Under the pieces are notes generated by a model. It saw only the letters and a list, made by a program, of their open reading frames with translations. It searched no databases and had not been told where the DNA came from. Of a DNA stretch of 64,000 nucleotides, positions 8,281 to 17,872 are shown piece after piece (within the stretch, counting starts at the first letter, position 1; every line of letters begins with the position of its first letter). The stretch comes from an uncultured Arachnia sp. (GTDB lineage: Bacteria; Actinomycetota; Actinomycetes; Propionibacteriales; Propionibacteriaceae). Location: positions 1 through 64,000 of the forward strand of contig CAKUBE010000002.1 of NCBI GenBank assembly GCA_934636715.1, given 5' to 3'. The position numbers and the translations under genes were made by a program.

Positions 8281-9996
8281 GTGAAGAAGTCTGGGAAGAT
8301 CGCCGTCGGAGTGGGGATCGGTGTCGTCGCCGTGCTGGGCGCCGGTTACGTCGCCTCGTACTTCGTGGCCGGGAACCAGGTCGCCGCGAAGGCAGCCGTC
8401 GACGGCGTCGCGATCGGAGGGCTCTCTCCCGCGCAGGCCCGGGAGAAGCTCGTCGCGGAGTTGGGCGAGGCCGCCGGCCAGCCGATCACGCTGAAGACGG
8501 AGACGGCCTCGGCGCAGATCGTCCCCGCCGATGCCGGGCTCAGCATCGACTTCGACAAGACGGTGACGGAGGCGGGCGGCGGCTTCAGCTGGAACCCCTT
8601 CGAGATCGTGAACACGCTGGCCGGCGGCCGCGAGACCACGCTGGTCCGGGTGGTCGACGAGGCCGCCCTCGCCTCCGCGGTGCGGGCCACGGCGGGCGAG
8701 TTCGCCACCGAGCCCACCGACGGCGCGCTGGCGTTCGCGGACGGCAAGATCGAGAGGACCGACGGCGTCGACGGCGCCGCGCTGGACGTCGAGGCCGCGA
8801 CGGGCGCCGTCGCGGACGCGTTCCGCGAGGGCCAGACCGAGGTGGCCGCGCCGACGCGGGCGACGCCGCCCGCGATCACCAACGCCATGCTCGACGAGGC
8901 CGTCACGTCCTTCGCGGAGCCCGTCCTCAGCGGCCCCGTCACGCTGACCCTCGGCGACAAGTCGATGACGATCGCGCCGGAGACCCTCGCCGAGACCGCG
9001 AGCTTCGCGGCCGTCGACGGCAAGCTCGTCGGCTCCTTCGACGGCAAGGCCCTCTACAAGGCGACCGCCGACGACCGCAAGGCGCTCAACCAGAAGGGCG
9101 CGAAGGACGCGAGCTTCACGCTCAAGAGCGGCAAGGTCGTCGTGGTCCCGGCGAAGACGGGCAAGACGGTCGATCGCGACGCGTTCGTAGCCGCCGTCGA
9201 GAAGGCCGCCGTCGCCACCGGGGACGCGCGCACCGGCGAGCTCACGGCCGTCGAGAAGAAGCCCGCCTTCACCACGGAGGAGGCGGAGAAGCTCGTCGGC
9301 GACTTCGAGGTGATCGGCGAGTACACCACCTACTTCCCGCACGCTCCGTACCGCAACACCAACCTGAGCAGGGCGGCGGGCTCGGTCAACGGCACCGTGC
9401 TGATGCCGGATGAGATCTTCTCCCTCAACGACACGCTCGGCCCGCGCACCGCAGCCAACGGCTACGTCGACGGCTACGTCATCAGCGGCGGGCGGCTGAT
9501 CAAGGAGGCCGGCGGCGGCATCTCGCAGTCGGCGACGACGCTGTTCAACGCCGCGTTCTTCGCCGGCTACAAGGACATCGAGCACAAGCCCCACAGCCTG
9601 TACTTCGACCGCTACCCCGCGGGCCGCGAGGCGACGGTCTACTACGGCGCGCTGGACCTGCGCTTCCAGAACGACACCGAGTACCCGGCGCTGATCCAGG
9701 GCTACGTCAACCGCTCGTCGCCCGGCAACCGCGGCTCCATCACGTTCCGCATCTGGTCCAAGCGCACCTACGACAAGGTGGTCTCGACCGACCTCGTGAA
9801 GTCCGGCTTCTACAGCGGCCGCGATCGCGTCATCACGGGCGACCCGAAGTGCGAGCCGCAGGCACCTATCCAGGGCTTCACGGTGACGTGGAAGCGTCTG
9901 TTCTACCAGGACGGCAAGGTCGTTCGCTCCGAGCCGTTCTCGTGGAAATACTCTGCTGGCGATCGCATCACCTGCGAGAAGCCGAAACAGGGCTAG
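8281..9996 (+). CDS. VanW-family cell-wall protein with YoaR-like domains
   Basis: A 571-residue exported or membrane-anchored protein. A hydrophobic segment (about residues 6-27) is followed by two repeats of the putative peptidoglycan-binding YoaR-like domain and then a VanW domain starting around residue 350 ([35 protein letters not shown] and [19 protein letters not shown]). VanW proteins are linked to the cell envelope but their reaction is unknown. GTG 8281 is chosen because of the AAAGGGG Shine-Dalgarno 6-12 bases upstream; the codon at 8251 lacks one. Confidence 0.85.
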   Translation: MKKSGKIAVGVGIGVVAVLGAGYVASYFVAGNQVAAKAAVDGVAIGGLSPAQAREKLVAELGEAAGQPITLKTETASAQIVPADAGLSIDFDKTVTEAGGGFSWNPFEIVNTLAGGRETTLVRVVDEAALASAVRATAGEFATEPTDGALAFADGKIERTDGVDGAALDVEAATGAVADAFREGQTEVAAPTRATPPAITNAMLDEAVTSFAEPVLSGPVTLTLGDKSMTIAPETLAETASFAAVDGKLVGSFDGKALYKATADDRKALNQKGAKDASFTLKSGKVVVVPAKTGKTVDRDAFVAAVEKAAVATGDARTGELTAVEKKPAFTTEEAEKLVGDFEVIGEYTTYFPHAPYRNTNLSRAAGSVNGTVLMPDEIFSLNDTLGPRTAANGYVDGYVISGGRLIKEAGGGISQSATTLFNAAFFAGYKDIEHKPHSLYFDRYPAGREATVYYGALDLRFQNDTEYPALIQGYVNRSSPGNRGSITFRIWSKRTYDKVVSTDLVKSGFYSGRDRVITGDPKCEPQAPIQGFTVTWKRLFYQDGKVVRSEPFSWKYSAGDRITCEKPKQG

Positions 9997-10002
9997 CCGG
10001 GG

Positions 10003-10008
10003 TAAACT
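10003..10008 (+). promoter_or_regulatory. -10 element of ferredoxin-dapC operon
   Basis: TAAACT lies about 60 bases upstream of the ferredoxin start, giving a leader of about 50 bases that contains the hairpin at 10021-10044. Confidence 0.4.
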
Positions 10009-10020
10009 GCGGCCTTGTCA

Positions 10021-10044
10021 GGGAAGCATCGATCGGTGCTTCCC
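10021..10044 (+). promoter_or_regulatory. Leader hairpin of ferredoxin gene
   Basis: GGGAAGCA and TGCTTCCC flank an 8-base loop TCGATCGG, followed by a GAAGGAG ribosome binding site. It may protect the transcript or terminate readthrough from the vanW-like gene. Confidence 0.45.
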
Positions 10045-10067
10045 GAGCGCCTGAAGGAGTGGAAACT

Positions 10068-10388
10068 GTGACCTACATCATCGGTCTGCCGTGCGTCGAC
10101 GTGAAGGATCGGGCCTGTGTCGAGGAGTGTCCCGTCGATTGCATCTACGAGGGCAACCGGATGCTGTACATCCACCCCGAGGAGTGCGTCGACTGCGGCG
10201 CCTGCGAGCCGGTATGCCCCGTCGAGGCCATCTACTACGAGGACGACGTGCCCGACGAGCAGGCGGAGTTCTACGACGTCAACGTGCAGTTCTTCGACGA
10301 CATCGGCTCGCCCGGCGGCGCCGCGAAGCTCGGCGTGATCGACAAGGATCACCCGGTCGTGGAGGCTCTGCCCCCGCAGGGCGAGTGA
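10068..10388 (+). CDS. fdxA: 7Fe ferredoxin
   Basis: A 106-residue bacterial ferredoxin, an electron carrier with one 3Fe-4S and one 4Fe-4S cluster. The cysteines appear as [17 protein letters not shown] (the second cluster position altered in the manner of seven-iron ferredoxins) and [12 protein letters not shown]. The acidic C terminus is usual. GTG 10068 follows GAAGGAG by about 9 bases. It is immediately followed by dapC, sharing one base, an arrangement also seen in mycobacteria (fdxC-dapC). Confidence 0.93.
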   Translation: MTYIIGLPCVDVKDRACVEECPVDCIYEGNRMLYIHPEECVDCGACEPVCPVEAIYYEDDVPDEQAEFYDVNVQFFDDIGSPGGAAKLGVIDKDHPVVEALPPQGE

Positions 10389-11488
10389 TGGCCCTCGCCG
10401 AGCGGCTGCCGGACTTCCCCTGGGACACGCTCGCGGGCGCCCGCCGCACGGCGGAGGCGCACCCGGACGGCATCGTCGACCTCTCGGTCGGCACGCCCGT
10501 AGACCCCACGCCGCGGCTCGCCTTCGACGCGTTGGCCGCCGCCGGGGATTCGCCCGGTTACCCGACGGTGTGGGGCGATCCCTCGACGCGCGCGGCCATC
10601 CGCGGCTACCTGGAGCGGCGCTGGGCCTCCGTCCCGCTGACCGACGAGTCCGTCATGCCCGTGGTGGGCACCAAGGAGCTCGTGGGGTGGTTGCCGACGC
10701 TGCTCGGCATCGGCGACGGCGCAGCGGTCGTCTTCCCGGAGTGCGCCTACCCCACCTACGAGGTCGGCGCGCTGACGTCCGGTGCCCGCGCCGTCGCGCT
10801 CGACGACCCGGAGGCCATCCCCGCGGACGCCCGCCTGGTCTGGATCAACTCGCCGGCCAACCCCAGCGGCCGCATCCTCTCCGCCGACGAGACGCGCGCG
10901 TTCGTCGCCGCCGCCCGCCGTATCGGGGCGGTTCTGGCCAGCGACGAGTGCTACGGCGAGTTCGCCTGGGAGGCCGAGCCCGTCTCGGTGCTCGACCCGC
11001 GCGTCAACGACGGCGACCTGACCGGCCTGCTTGCCGTCCACTCCCTGTCCAAGCGCTCCAACGCCGCCGGCTACCGGGCGGGCTTCGTGGCGGGAGATCC
11101 CGCGGTGGTGCAGGAGCTGGTGGCCGCGCGCAAGCACCTCGGCATGATGCTGCCGCGCCCCATCCAGGCGGCCATGGTGGCGCTCCTGGGCGACCAGGAT
11201 CACGTGGAGGAGCAGCGGGCCCGCTACCTCGCGCGCCGCGCGCTGCTGCGCCCCGCGCTGGAGGCCGCCGGCTTCCGCGTCGACCACTCCGAGGGGTCGC
11301 TGTACCTGTGGGCCACGCGGGACGAGGACTGCCGCGCGTCGGTCGCCTGGCTGGCCGAGCGCGGGATCCTCGCCGCCCCCGGCGACTTCTACGGCCCCGC
11401 CGCCGCCCGCCACGTCCGGGTGGCGCTGACGGCAACCGACGAGCGCGTCGCGGAGGCCGCCGCCCGGCTGTCGCCTCACGCTCCTTGA
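10388..11488 (+). CDS. dapC: Succinyldiaminopimelate transaminase
   Basis: A 366-residue PLP-dependent class I/II aminotransferase that makes N-succinyl-LL-diaminopimelate from its 2-oxo precursor in lysine and cell-wall precursor synthesis. The PLP lysine is in SLSKRSNAAGYRAGF, with INSPANPSG and SDECYGEF also typical. The ATG overlaps the ferredoxin stop. The position beside ferredoxin and near dapD favours DapC over other aminotransferases of this family. Confidence 0.88.
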   Translation: MALAERLPDFPWDTLAGARRTAEAHPDGIVDLSVGTPVDPTPRLAFDALAAAGDSPGYPTVWGDPSTRAAIRGYLERRWASVPLTDESVMPVVGTKELVGWLPTLLGIGDGAAVVFPECAYPTYEVGALTSGARAVALDDPEAIPADARLVWINSPANPSGRILSADETRAFVAAARRIGAVLASDECYGEFAWEAEPVSVLDPRVNDGDLTGLLAVHSLSKRSNAAGYRAGFVAGDPAVVQELVAARKHLGMMLPRPIQAAMVALLGDQDHVEEQRARYLARRALLRPALEAAGFRVDHSEGSLYLWATRDEDCRASVAWLAERGILAAPGDFYGPAAARHVRVALTATDERVAEAAARLSPHAP

Positions 11489-11526
11489 GCCGGGCGCACG
11501 CGCGAAGCGCCGTGCCCGCGTCGAAA
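11485..11526 (-). repeat. Degenerate copy of the dispersed repeat
   Basis: The segment from TTGAGCCGGGC to CGCGTCGAAA keeps both ends of the repeat in diverged form. It overlaps the last codons of dapC and the gap to the convergent gene. Confidence 0.45.
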
Positions 11527-11534
11527 GGCTTCGG

Positions 11535-12350
11535 CTATCCGCCCAAGAACAGGATCGCCGGCGCCTGGTCTCCGGTGGTCTTCGCCGCGGTCCAGCCCTC
11601 GTGGTTGGCGCGCCACTGCCGCCCGATGACCTGGGCCGAGGAGATGCCTGCCGCGTAGCTGTTCGCGATCGCCATGTTCGCCGCGGACCAGATCTTGGCC
11701 TCGTCGTCGGGCGTCGTGATGGTGATGGCGGTGGCGTCGACGGTGTACTCGGCGTCGATGGCGTCGAGCACGTCGGTGGCGGCCTCCGGCGCGGGTTCGC
11801 CGACGTCGAAGTTGACGCAGCTGAACGACTCCGGGGCTCCCAGCAGCGACTGCGCGATGGCGGTCGCGTTGGGCACGTGCTTGCGATAGGCCTCGGGGTG
11901 GCCGCTGCGCTGCACCTTCTGCGCGATGTCGTTGACGTCGATGGTCTCCCAGTCGTCGAACTTCACCAGCTCCTCGTAGAAGCGGTTCGACGAGTACCAG
12001 GGGTCCATGATCTCCTCCTCGGTGCCCCAGCCGTAGGAGGGGCGCTGCTGGAAGAGGCCGAGCGAGTCGCGGTCGCCGTAGTCGAGGTTGCGCAGGCCCG
12101 ACTCCTGGTATGCCGTCGCGAGCGCGACGATGGCGGCGCGTTCGGGCAGCTCGCGCTGCACCGAGGCCGCGACGATGATCGACGCGTTGGCCGCCTGTTC
12201 GCTCGTCAGCGTCGTCGTCTGCGCGCCCACGGTGACGGTGCAGCGCTCGGGCGTGAAGCGCTGGTAGATGAACCGGTTGGCGAGCAGCCCGCCGACGCCG
12301 AGGACCGCGATCAGCGCGAGGACGCCGACGATGACGAGGAGCTTCTTCAC
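11535..12350 (-). CDS. Membrane-anchored lysozyme-like protein downstream of dapD
   Basis: A 271-residue protein with an N-terminal membrane segment (KKLLVIVGVLALIAVLGVGGL) and an extracellular domain. The stretch ATAYQESGLRNLDYGDRDSLGLFQQRPSYGWGT resembles the goose-lysozyme/lytic transglycosylase active-site region, with Glu in QESG as the likely catalytic residue. It is a common actinobacterial family, sometimes mislabelled as a metal transporter. GTG 12350 begins 5 bases after the dapD stop, so the two are co-transcribed. Enzyme activity is inferred. Confidence 0.7.
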   Translation of the reverse strand: MKKLLVIVGVLALIAVLGVGGLLANRFIYQRFTPERCTVTVGAQTTTLTSEQAANASIIVAASVQRELPERAAIVALATAYQESGLRNLDYGDRDSLGLFQQRPSYGWGTEEEIMDPWYSSNRFYEELVKFDDWETIDVNDIAQKVQRSGHPEAYRKHVPNATAIAQSLLGAPESFSCVNFDVGEPAPEAATDVLDAIDAEYTVDATAITITTPDDEAKIWSAANMAIANSYAAGISSAQVIGRQWRANHEGWTAAKTTGDQAPAILFLGG

Positions 12351-12355
12351 CGCGA

Positions 12356-13288
12356 TCAGTTGGCGTGCAGGGCCGAGTTGAGCTCGACCTTGGCGCCGCG
12401 GCGGTGGCGCACGATCACGCTGCCGTGCACGGAGTCGCGCAGGAACAGCAGGTCGTCCTGGCCGCTCAGCTCGCGCGCCTTGACGATGCTGCCGTCGGCG
12501 AGGGTCACCTTCGTGCCCGACGTCACGTACAGGCCGGCCTCGACCATGCAGTCGTTGCCCAGCGAGATGCCGACGCCCGAGTTCGCGCCGAGCAGGCAGC
12601 GCTCGCCCAGCGAGATGACCTCCTTGCCGCCGCCCGAGAGGGTGCCCATGATGGACGCGCCGCCGCCGACGTCGGTGCCGTCTCCCACGACGACACCCGC
12701 GGAGATGCGGCCCTCGACCATGGAGGCGCCGAGCGTGCCCGCGTTGAAGTTCACGAAGCCCTCGTGCATGACGGTGGTGCCGGAGGCGAGATGGGCGCCG
12801 AGGCGCACGCGGTCGGCGTCGGCGATGCGCACGCCCGACGGCACGAGATAGTCGACCATGCGCGGGAACTTGTCGATGCCGTAGACGGTCAGCTGCTCGC
12901 CGCGGGCCCGGAGCACGGCGCGGACGCGCGCGATGTCGGGCACGCGGACCGGCCCGAGCGTCGTCCACGCGTTGTTCGGCAGCACGCCAAAGAGCCCCTC
13001 GAGGTTGAGTCCGTGCGGGGGAACGAGGCGCGAGCTCAGGAGGTGGAGGCGCAGGTAGGCGTCCTCGACGGTCGCGGGCGGGGCGTCGAGGTCGATCGCG
13101 ACCCGCGTTGCCCTGACCTCTACCTGCCGGATCTCGTCGACCACCTGCGCCTCGGCGAGCGTCGACGACGGCTCGTCGGTCAGGTCGGTGCCGAGGTGCG
13201 GCTCGGGAAACCAGGCGTCGAGAACGTCGCCGGTGGTGTGCACGGTGGCCAGGCCCCAGGCCCAGGCGGAGCGGATCGCGTCGGTCAT
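12356..13288 (-). CDS. dapD: Tetrahydrodipicolinate N-succinyltransferase
   Basis: A 310-residue enzyme that succinylates tetrahydrodipicolinate with succinyl-CoA in the lysine/diaminopimelate pathway. The C-terminal half carries hexapeptide repeats forming a left-handed beta-helix ([24 protein letters not shown] and onward to [25 protein letters not shown]). Length and the long N-terminal domain fit the actinobacterial DapD type. ATG 13288 follows a TAAACT hexamer by 7 bases. It is oriented opposite to dapC and dapE. Confidence 0.93.
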   Translation of the reverse strand: MTDAIRSAWAWGLATVHTTGDVLDAWFPEPHLGTDLTDEPSSTLAEAQVVDEIRQVEVRATRVAIDLDAPPATVEDAYLRLHLLSSRLVPPHGLNLEGLFGVLPNNAWTTLGPVRVPDIARVRAVLRARGEQLTVYGIDKFPRMVDYLVPSGVRIADADRVRLGAHLASGTTVMHEGFVNFNAGTLGASMVEGRISAGVVVGDGTDVGGGASIMGTLSGGGKEVISLGERCLLGANSGVGISLGNDCMVEAGLYVTSGTKVTLADGSIVKARELSGQDDLLFLRDSVHGSVIVRHRRGAKVELNSALHAN

Positions 13289-13295
13289 GCGGTGA

Positions 13296-13301
13296 AGTTT
13301 A
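13296..13301 (-). promoter_or_regulatory. -10 element of dapD (leaderless)
   Basis: On the minus strand TAAACT ends 7 bases before the ATG at 13288. Confidence 0.5.
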
Positions 13302-13338
13302 GTGGACCCGCTCAGCCTGGGCCGTAGCCCGCCCCGCC

Positions 13339-14151
13339 TCACTCCTCGGTCATCGTCCACTTTCCGTCGGCCGTGATGAGCAGCAACGAGGGGCCGGATG
13401 AGAGTGGCACGGTTCCGTTGTACGTGCCGATCTCGTTGATCAGGAGGTCGGGCCAGGTGCCGTCGGACTGCATGACGACGAAGTTGCCGCCGCCCTTGTG
13501 GGTGAAGGTGGCGATGGTGGCATCGCCCTCGTAGCGGAACACGGCGTCGCTCTTGCCCGAAAGCTCTGCCTTCGCGAGCGGCGCGGCGCTGATCGGCTTG
13601 ATCTTGAGCGTCCACTTGCCGTCCGCGGTCACCTTCAGGCGGGTGGAGTCCTCGCCCATGATGCCCGTCGCGACGGTACCGGAGTAGCCGCCGATCTCGT
13701 TGACCAGCAGTTCCGTCATCTCGTTGTCGGAGTCCAGCGCTTGGATGACGAAGTTGCTGCTGCCCGTGTGATCGGCTGTGACGATCGCCGAGGAGACGTC
13801 CTTGGGGAGCTTGACCACGGTGTCGCCCCGCCCTGACTTCTTGATCGTCTTGAAGGTGCCGAAGTGCTCGTCGTAGGCGTTGACCTCGGGTTCGGGGGCC
13901 TCCTCCTCGGCATCGTCGGCGTCGGCCTCGTCAGTCTCGGCCTCGCCATTATCGGTCTTTGGAGTCTCGTCGGTGTCGGAATCGGTGGGGGGCTTTGGCG
14001 TCTCGCTGGTCGCGGACTTCGTCGCGGTGCTCAGCGGGCTGGCCAGGTCGTTGGCGTCGCAGCCGGTCAGCGCGCCTGCCAGGGCGGTGATTGCGATCAG
14101 CGGGAGCACGGTCCGCTTCAGCTGACGGAGCGGGATGTGTGCGTCTGTCAT
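13339..14151 (-). CDS. Secreted lipoprotein with two tandem beta-rich repeats
   Basis: A 270-residue predicted lipoprotein: the signal segment ends in the lipobox ALTGC, followed by a long acidic Ser/Thr/Pro/Glu linker (about 60 residues) and two similar domains of about 80 residues. Each domain reads roughly [10 protein letters not shown]...[14 protein letters not shown]...[13 protein letters not shown] and [11 protein letters not shown]...[13 protein letters not shown]...[11 protein letters not shown], so they are tandem duplicates. ATG 14151 follows an AGGAGA site. The domain is widespread in actinobacterial surface proteins; its ligand is unknown to me. Confidence 0.75.
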   Translation of the reverse strand: MTDAHIPLRQLKRTVLPLIAITALAGALTGCDANDLASPLSTATKSATSETPKPPTDSDTDETPKTDNGEAETDEADADDAEEEAPEPEVNAYDEHFGTFKTIKKSGRGDTVVKLPKDVSSAIVTADHTGSSNFVIQALDSDNEMTELLVNEIGGYSGTVATGIMGEDSTRLKVTADGKWTLKIKPISAAPLAKAELSGKSDAVFRYEGDATIATFTHKGGGNFVVMQSDGTWPDLLINEIGTYNGTVPLSSGPSLLLITADGKWTMTEE

Positions 14152-14293
14152 GGGTCTCTCCTCAGTTGAGTTGCCTGGAACCAGGGTCGCTCTCCCAGGC
14201 GGATTGGCACAGAACATGTGTGATAAGAGGGGATATCAATAGCCCGGAAGTCGAATTGACCTAGTTCGGCTACCCTTGCGGGAGGAGGTCGGG

Positions 14294-16303
14294 ATGCTGT
14301 TGTCGATGAGCGATATCGCGTTCGTCGCCCGCGTGCGGAGGCCGGTGGTCTCCATGTGGCGCGCCAGGTTCCCCGACGGTGTGGACGCCTTCCCTGCGCC
14401 GGTCGTCGGCAGCAGCTTCGACGCCGACCGTGTCGTTGACTGGCTGGTCGCGCAGGGGAAAGGTAACAATCCGGCCCCCGCGCGGGCTCTGCCTGCTCTG
14501 CAGCTGCTCGCCGAGGTGCGTGGTGACGGCGCGCGGGCCGCTCAGCTGTCGGCCCTCCTCGCGGCTCGAGCCGCCGTCGGCGACCGGCTGGCTGAAGATC
14601 TCCGCGTCGACCCCGCTGAGGCTATTCGGGCCGCTCGTCGTCACGACTTCCTGGGGTGCTTCGCCGACGAGGTGGAGGCCGTTGCGGAGCCGGCCGTAGC
14701 GGCTGACCTTGTCGAGGACTTCGTCGATGAGCAGTTCGGCGTCTCCGAGGCGTTCGACTGGCTGACGGACGAGGGGCTCTGTCGGCATATCCCGGCCTTC
14801 TCCGCGGCGGTGATCACCCCGGAAGCCGCGGATCTGGTGAGCCGCGCGGCGACGGCGCTGGCCGAGGCGGATGCCGATCCCGGCGTGCTCGATGCCTCAG
14901 GTACAGGGCTCTCCTGGATGCGGTGCATCGCGCCTGATTGGGAGGGCCGGGTCGGTGCGGCGCGTGTGGAGGGTGACGTGGCGCGCCACACCCGTCGCCT
15001 GCTGCAAGTGTCCGGCCTCGACGCACGCCTGGCGAGTGGCGAGACGGGCTGGCCGGTGGTCGTTGACACCGTCCTCGACGAGGGGCGCGAGACGACATTC
15101 GAGCGGGCAACCTTGACGGATGACTCGCAGCGACGGATCGTGATCGGGCCCGCGCGCCACCTCGCTGACCCTTCGGGGCGTTGCCCACAGCGGGACGCGC
15201 TACTGCGCGACGGCGTGGTGCGCGCGGTCGTCAAACTGCCCGCGGGGTGTCGTCCGGCCCACCCGCGCGAGTTGCTGGCCCTCTGGCTAGTGGCTGAACG
15301 AGACGAGGTCGCGTTCGATCAGCACCGCACCTACGTGGCCGACCTCACTGGAGTCCGTCTATCGTCGACGAAGCTGTCGGACCTTGTCGCTGACCTCAGG
15401 GCGGCCGGGCTGGGAATGGCAGAACAGCGCCATCGACGGTGGCGGGTGCTGCGGCCGGTGTTGACGCGGCGCATCCTGGCGGGTGCCGGGTCATTGGTGG
15501 CGCCGCCTGTCGCGTCGGCGTCGGAGGACCCCGTGCGGGTCACCCCCGCGCAGCTGGCGGAATCGGCCGCGGACGCCGGAATCACAGCCCCGCGGATGGC
15601 AGCCGGAACGGGCGCCCCACCCAGCACCGTGACGGTGCAGACGGCGCGACAGCACGGTTGGGTCAAGATGATCTCTGGTGTGCGGTTGGGAGCAGAGCTA
15701 CCTGTCGGCGACTTACCCGTCTGGGGCGTGCGCGATGGACGGGTGATCCGGCGGGAGGCCGTGGATCGGCTGACGGCGCTCGCGCGCCCGCGAACCTGGC
15801 TGACCGAGCCGGGTGACGTTATCGTCGCGCCCGGCCCGCGGGCGGTCATCGACGCTGAGGGCGGCGCACTGGTCTCGTACCCAGTGCGGGGGTATCGCCT
15901 CGCGCCGGACGCGCCGTTCGTCGCGCGCCAGCTGTGCGCGGCAATCGACGGCTCGGCCCGCGGCACCTCGGCGGCCCAATGGCGGGTTGCCGTGCTGGAG
16001 GCAGGGCGGCGGGATGCGTTGTCGGATGCGACTGCCATGATTGACCGACGCCGAGCGGAGCTCACGGCTCTGCTCAGCCAACTCGACGGATTCGAGGGCG
16101 ACCTCCTCACCGCCGTCGAGAACAACCTCGTGAACCTAGTGCCGCGTGTCGGGAGTAGCTTGGCAGGCTTCCGGCGTCCCAGCGGCGCCTCGCTGCGTTC
16201 TCCTCACTCGACGAACGACCAAGTGCTACTTCGCTCGTCGGCCTTGCGATCCATCCCCTGGAACACCGGAATCCATCAACCTACTCCCGACACACGACAC
16301 TAG
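14294..16303 (+). CDS. HTH protein with degenerate N6-adenine methyltransferase domain
   Basis: A 669-residue protein heading the restriction operon, 9 bases before hsdM. Residues 1-60 look like a winged-helix/HTH (VRRPVVSMWRARFPD...FDADRVVDWLVAQGKGN). The middle follows the HsdM layout: a helical region, then ITPEAADLVSRAATAL and VLDASGTGLSWM (residues about 197-208) where the SAM motif D-P-x-x-G-x-G should be, then RDALLRDGVVRAVVKLPAG, matching the segment after the catalytic motif. The expected N-P-P-F/Y motif is absent, so it is probably not a working methylase. The C terminus is partly coiled coil. ATG 14294 lies after GGAGGAGG; a TTG at 14276 is an alternative. Confidence 0.65.
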   Translation: MLLSMSDIAFVARVRRPVVSMWRARFPDGVDAFPAPVVGSSFDADRVVDWLVAQGKGNNPAPARALPALQLLAEVRGDGARAAQLSALLAARAAVGDRLAEDLRVDPAEAIRAARRHDFLGCFADEVEAVAEPAVAADLVEDFVDEQFGVSEAFDWLTDEGLCRHIPAFSAAVITPEAADLVSRAATALAEADADPGVLDASGTGLSWMRCIAPDWEGRVGAARVEGDVARHTRRLLQVSGLDARLASGETGWPVVVDTVLDEGRETTFERATLTDDSQRRIVIGPARHLADPSGRCPQRDALLRDGVVRAVVKLPAGCRPAHPRELLALWLVAERDEVAFDQHRTYVADLTGVRLSSTKLSDLVADLRAAGLGMAEQRHRRWRVLRPVLTRRILAGAGSLVAPPVASASEDPVRVTPAQLAESAADAGITAPRMAAGTGAPPSTVTVQTARQHGWVKMISGVRLGAELPVGDLPVWGVRDGRVIRREAVDRLTALARPRTWLTEPGDVIVAPGPRAVIDAEGGALVSYPVRGYRLAPDAPFVARQLCAAIDGSARGTSAAQWRVAVLEAGRRDALSDATAMIDRRRAELTALLSQLDGFEGDLLTAVENNLVNLVPRVGSSLAGFRRPSGASLRSPHSTNDQVLLRSSALRSIPWNTGIHQPTPDTRH

Positions 16304-16312
16304 GAGAACCCA

Positions 16313-17872
16313 ATGGCCCGTAAACCCGCCGCCCTTGCCGCGCCGAGCACCGCGAAGGAACTGAAGGACCTGCTGTGGAAGTCGGCGGACAAGCTGCGGG
16401 GCTCGATGGACGCCTCTCAGTACAAGGATGTCGTGCTGGGCCTGGTGTTCCTGAAGTACGTGTCGGACGCGTTCGAGGAGCGGCAGGAGCAGATCTGGGA
16501 CGAGCTGATGAGCGAGGGCTACGGCGAGGATGCCATCGCCGAGGCGATGGAGGATCGCGACGAGTACCTGGGCTCGCAGGTGTTCTGGGTGCCGCCGGAG
16601 GCGCGATGGTCGTTCCTCGCGGCGAACGCCAAGGGCACGCCGCTGCGCTCGACGGGCGAGATCATCGATTTCGCGATGGCCCGGCTGATGGAGGAGAACA
16701 AGGCGCTCGCGGGCACGCTGCCGCGGGTGTTCAACAGGGAGAGCGTCGACGCGCGGCGCCTCGCGGAGCTGATCGACCTGTTCAACGGCGCGCGCTTCAC
16801 CGGCGACGGCGCGACGAAGGCCCGAGACCTGCTCGGTGAAGTGTACGAGTACTTCCTGGAGAAGTTCGCGCGCGCCGAGGGCAAGCGCGGCGGCGAGTTC
16901 TACACGCCCGCGGGGGTGGTGCGGGTGCTGGTTGAGGTGCTGCGCCCGACGTCGGGCCGGGTCTACGACCCGTGCTGCGGCTCAGGCGGCATGTTCGTGC
17001 AGGCCGAGAAGTTCTTGGAGGCGCACCACCGCTCGCCCGGCGACATCTCCGTCTACGGCCAGGAGTTGAACGAGCGCACCTGGCGGATGGCGAAGATGAA
17101 CCTGGCCATCCATGGCATCCTCGGCAACCTGGGCCCTACGTGGGGCGACACTTTTGCCCGCGACCTGCACCCGGACCTCAAGGCCGACGTGATCCTGGCC
17201 AACCCGCCATTCAACATCAAGGACTGGGCGCGCCGCGAGGACGACGCCCGCTGGGCCTACGGCATCCCGCCCGCTGGCAACGCGAACTATGCGTGGCTGC
17301 AGCACATCCTGAGCAAGCTCGCGCCCGGCGGCCAGGCCGGGGTGGTGATGGCGAATGGCTCTATGTCGTCGAACAGCGGGGGAGAGGGCCAGATCCGCGC
17401 CGAGATGGTGGAAGCCGACGTGGTCGCCTGCATGGTCGCGCTGCCCACGCAGCTGTTCCGCTCCACCGGCATCCCCGTGTGCGTGTGGTTCCTGGCGAAG
17501 GACAAGGGGGAGCGCCGCGGAGAGACCTTGTTCATCGACGCGCGGGCCCTTGGGCATATGGTCGACCGCGCCGAGCGCGCGTTGAGCGACGACGACATCG
17601 CGCGGATCGCGGACACGTTCGCGGCCTGGCGAGGCATCGAGGGTGAGTACGAGGACGTCCCGGGCTTCGCGAGGTCGGCGACGACGGCGGAGATCAAGGC
17701 CGCGGGCTATGCGCTCACCCCCGGCCGCTACGTCGGCTCGGCTCCCACGGAGGACGACGGCGAGCCGCTGGACGAGAAGGTCGAGCGCCTGACCAAGGAG
17801 CTGTTCAAGGCCATGGATGAGTCCGCGCGCCTGGATGCCGTGGTCCGCGAGCAGTTGGGTCGGCTCCGGTGA
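16313..17872 (+). CDS. hsdM: Type I restriction-modification methyltransferase subunit
   Basis: A 519-residue N6-adenine methyltransferase subunit of a type I system. The N-terminal helical HsdM domain (LKDLLWKSADKLRGSMDASQYKDVVLGLVFLKYVSDAFEE) precedes the catalytic domain with SAM motif DPCCGSGG near residue 219 and catalytic NPPF near residue 297. Both are intact, in contrast to the protein encoded just upstream. AGGAGA precedes the ATG. hsdS overlaps its end by 4 bases. Confidence 0.95.
   Translation: MARKPAALAAPSTAKELKDLLWKSADKLRGSMDASQYKDVVLGLVFLKYVSDAFEERQEQIWDELMSEGYGEDAIAEAMEDRDEYLGSQVFWVPPEARWSFLAANAKGTPLRSTGEIIDFAMARLMEENKALAGTLPRVFNRESVDARRLAELIDLFNGARFTGDGATKARDLLGEVYEYFLEKFARAEGKRGGEFYTPAGVVRVLVEVLRPTSGRVYDPCCGSGGMFVQAEKFLEAHHRSPGDISVYGQELNERTWRMAKMNLAIHGILGNLGPTWGDTFARDLHPDLKADVILANPPFNIKDWARREDDARWAYGIPPAGNANYAWLQHILSKLAPGGQAGVVMANGSMSSNSGGEGQIRAEMVEADVVACMVALPTQLFRSTGIPVCVWFLAKDKGERRGETLFIDARALGHMVDRAERALSDDDIARIADTFAAWRGIEGEYEDVPGFARSATTAEIKAAGYALTPGRYVGSAPTEDDGEPLDEKVERLTKELFKAMDESARLDAVVREQLGRLR

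Noticed and set aside
6436..9594. 1052-codon open frame on the minus strand
   Set aside because: Antisense shadow of sppA and the vanW-like gene, with low-complexity translation and no start signal.
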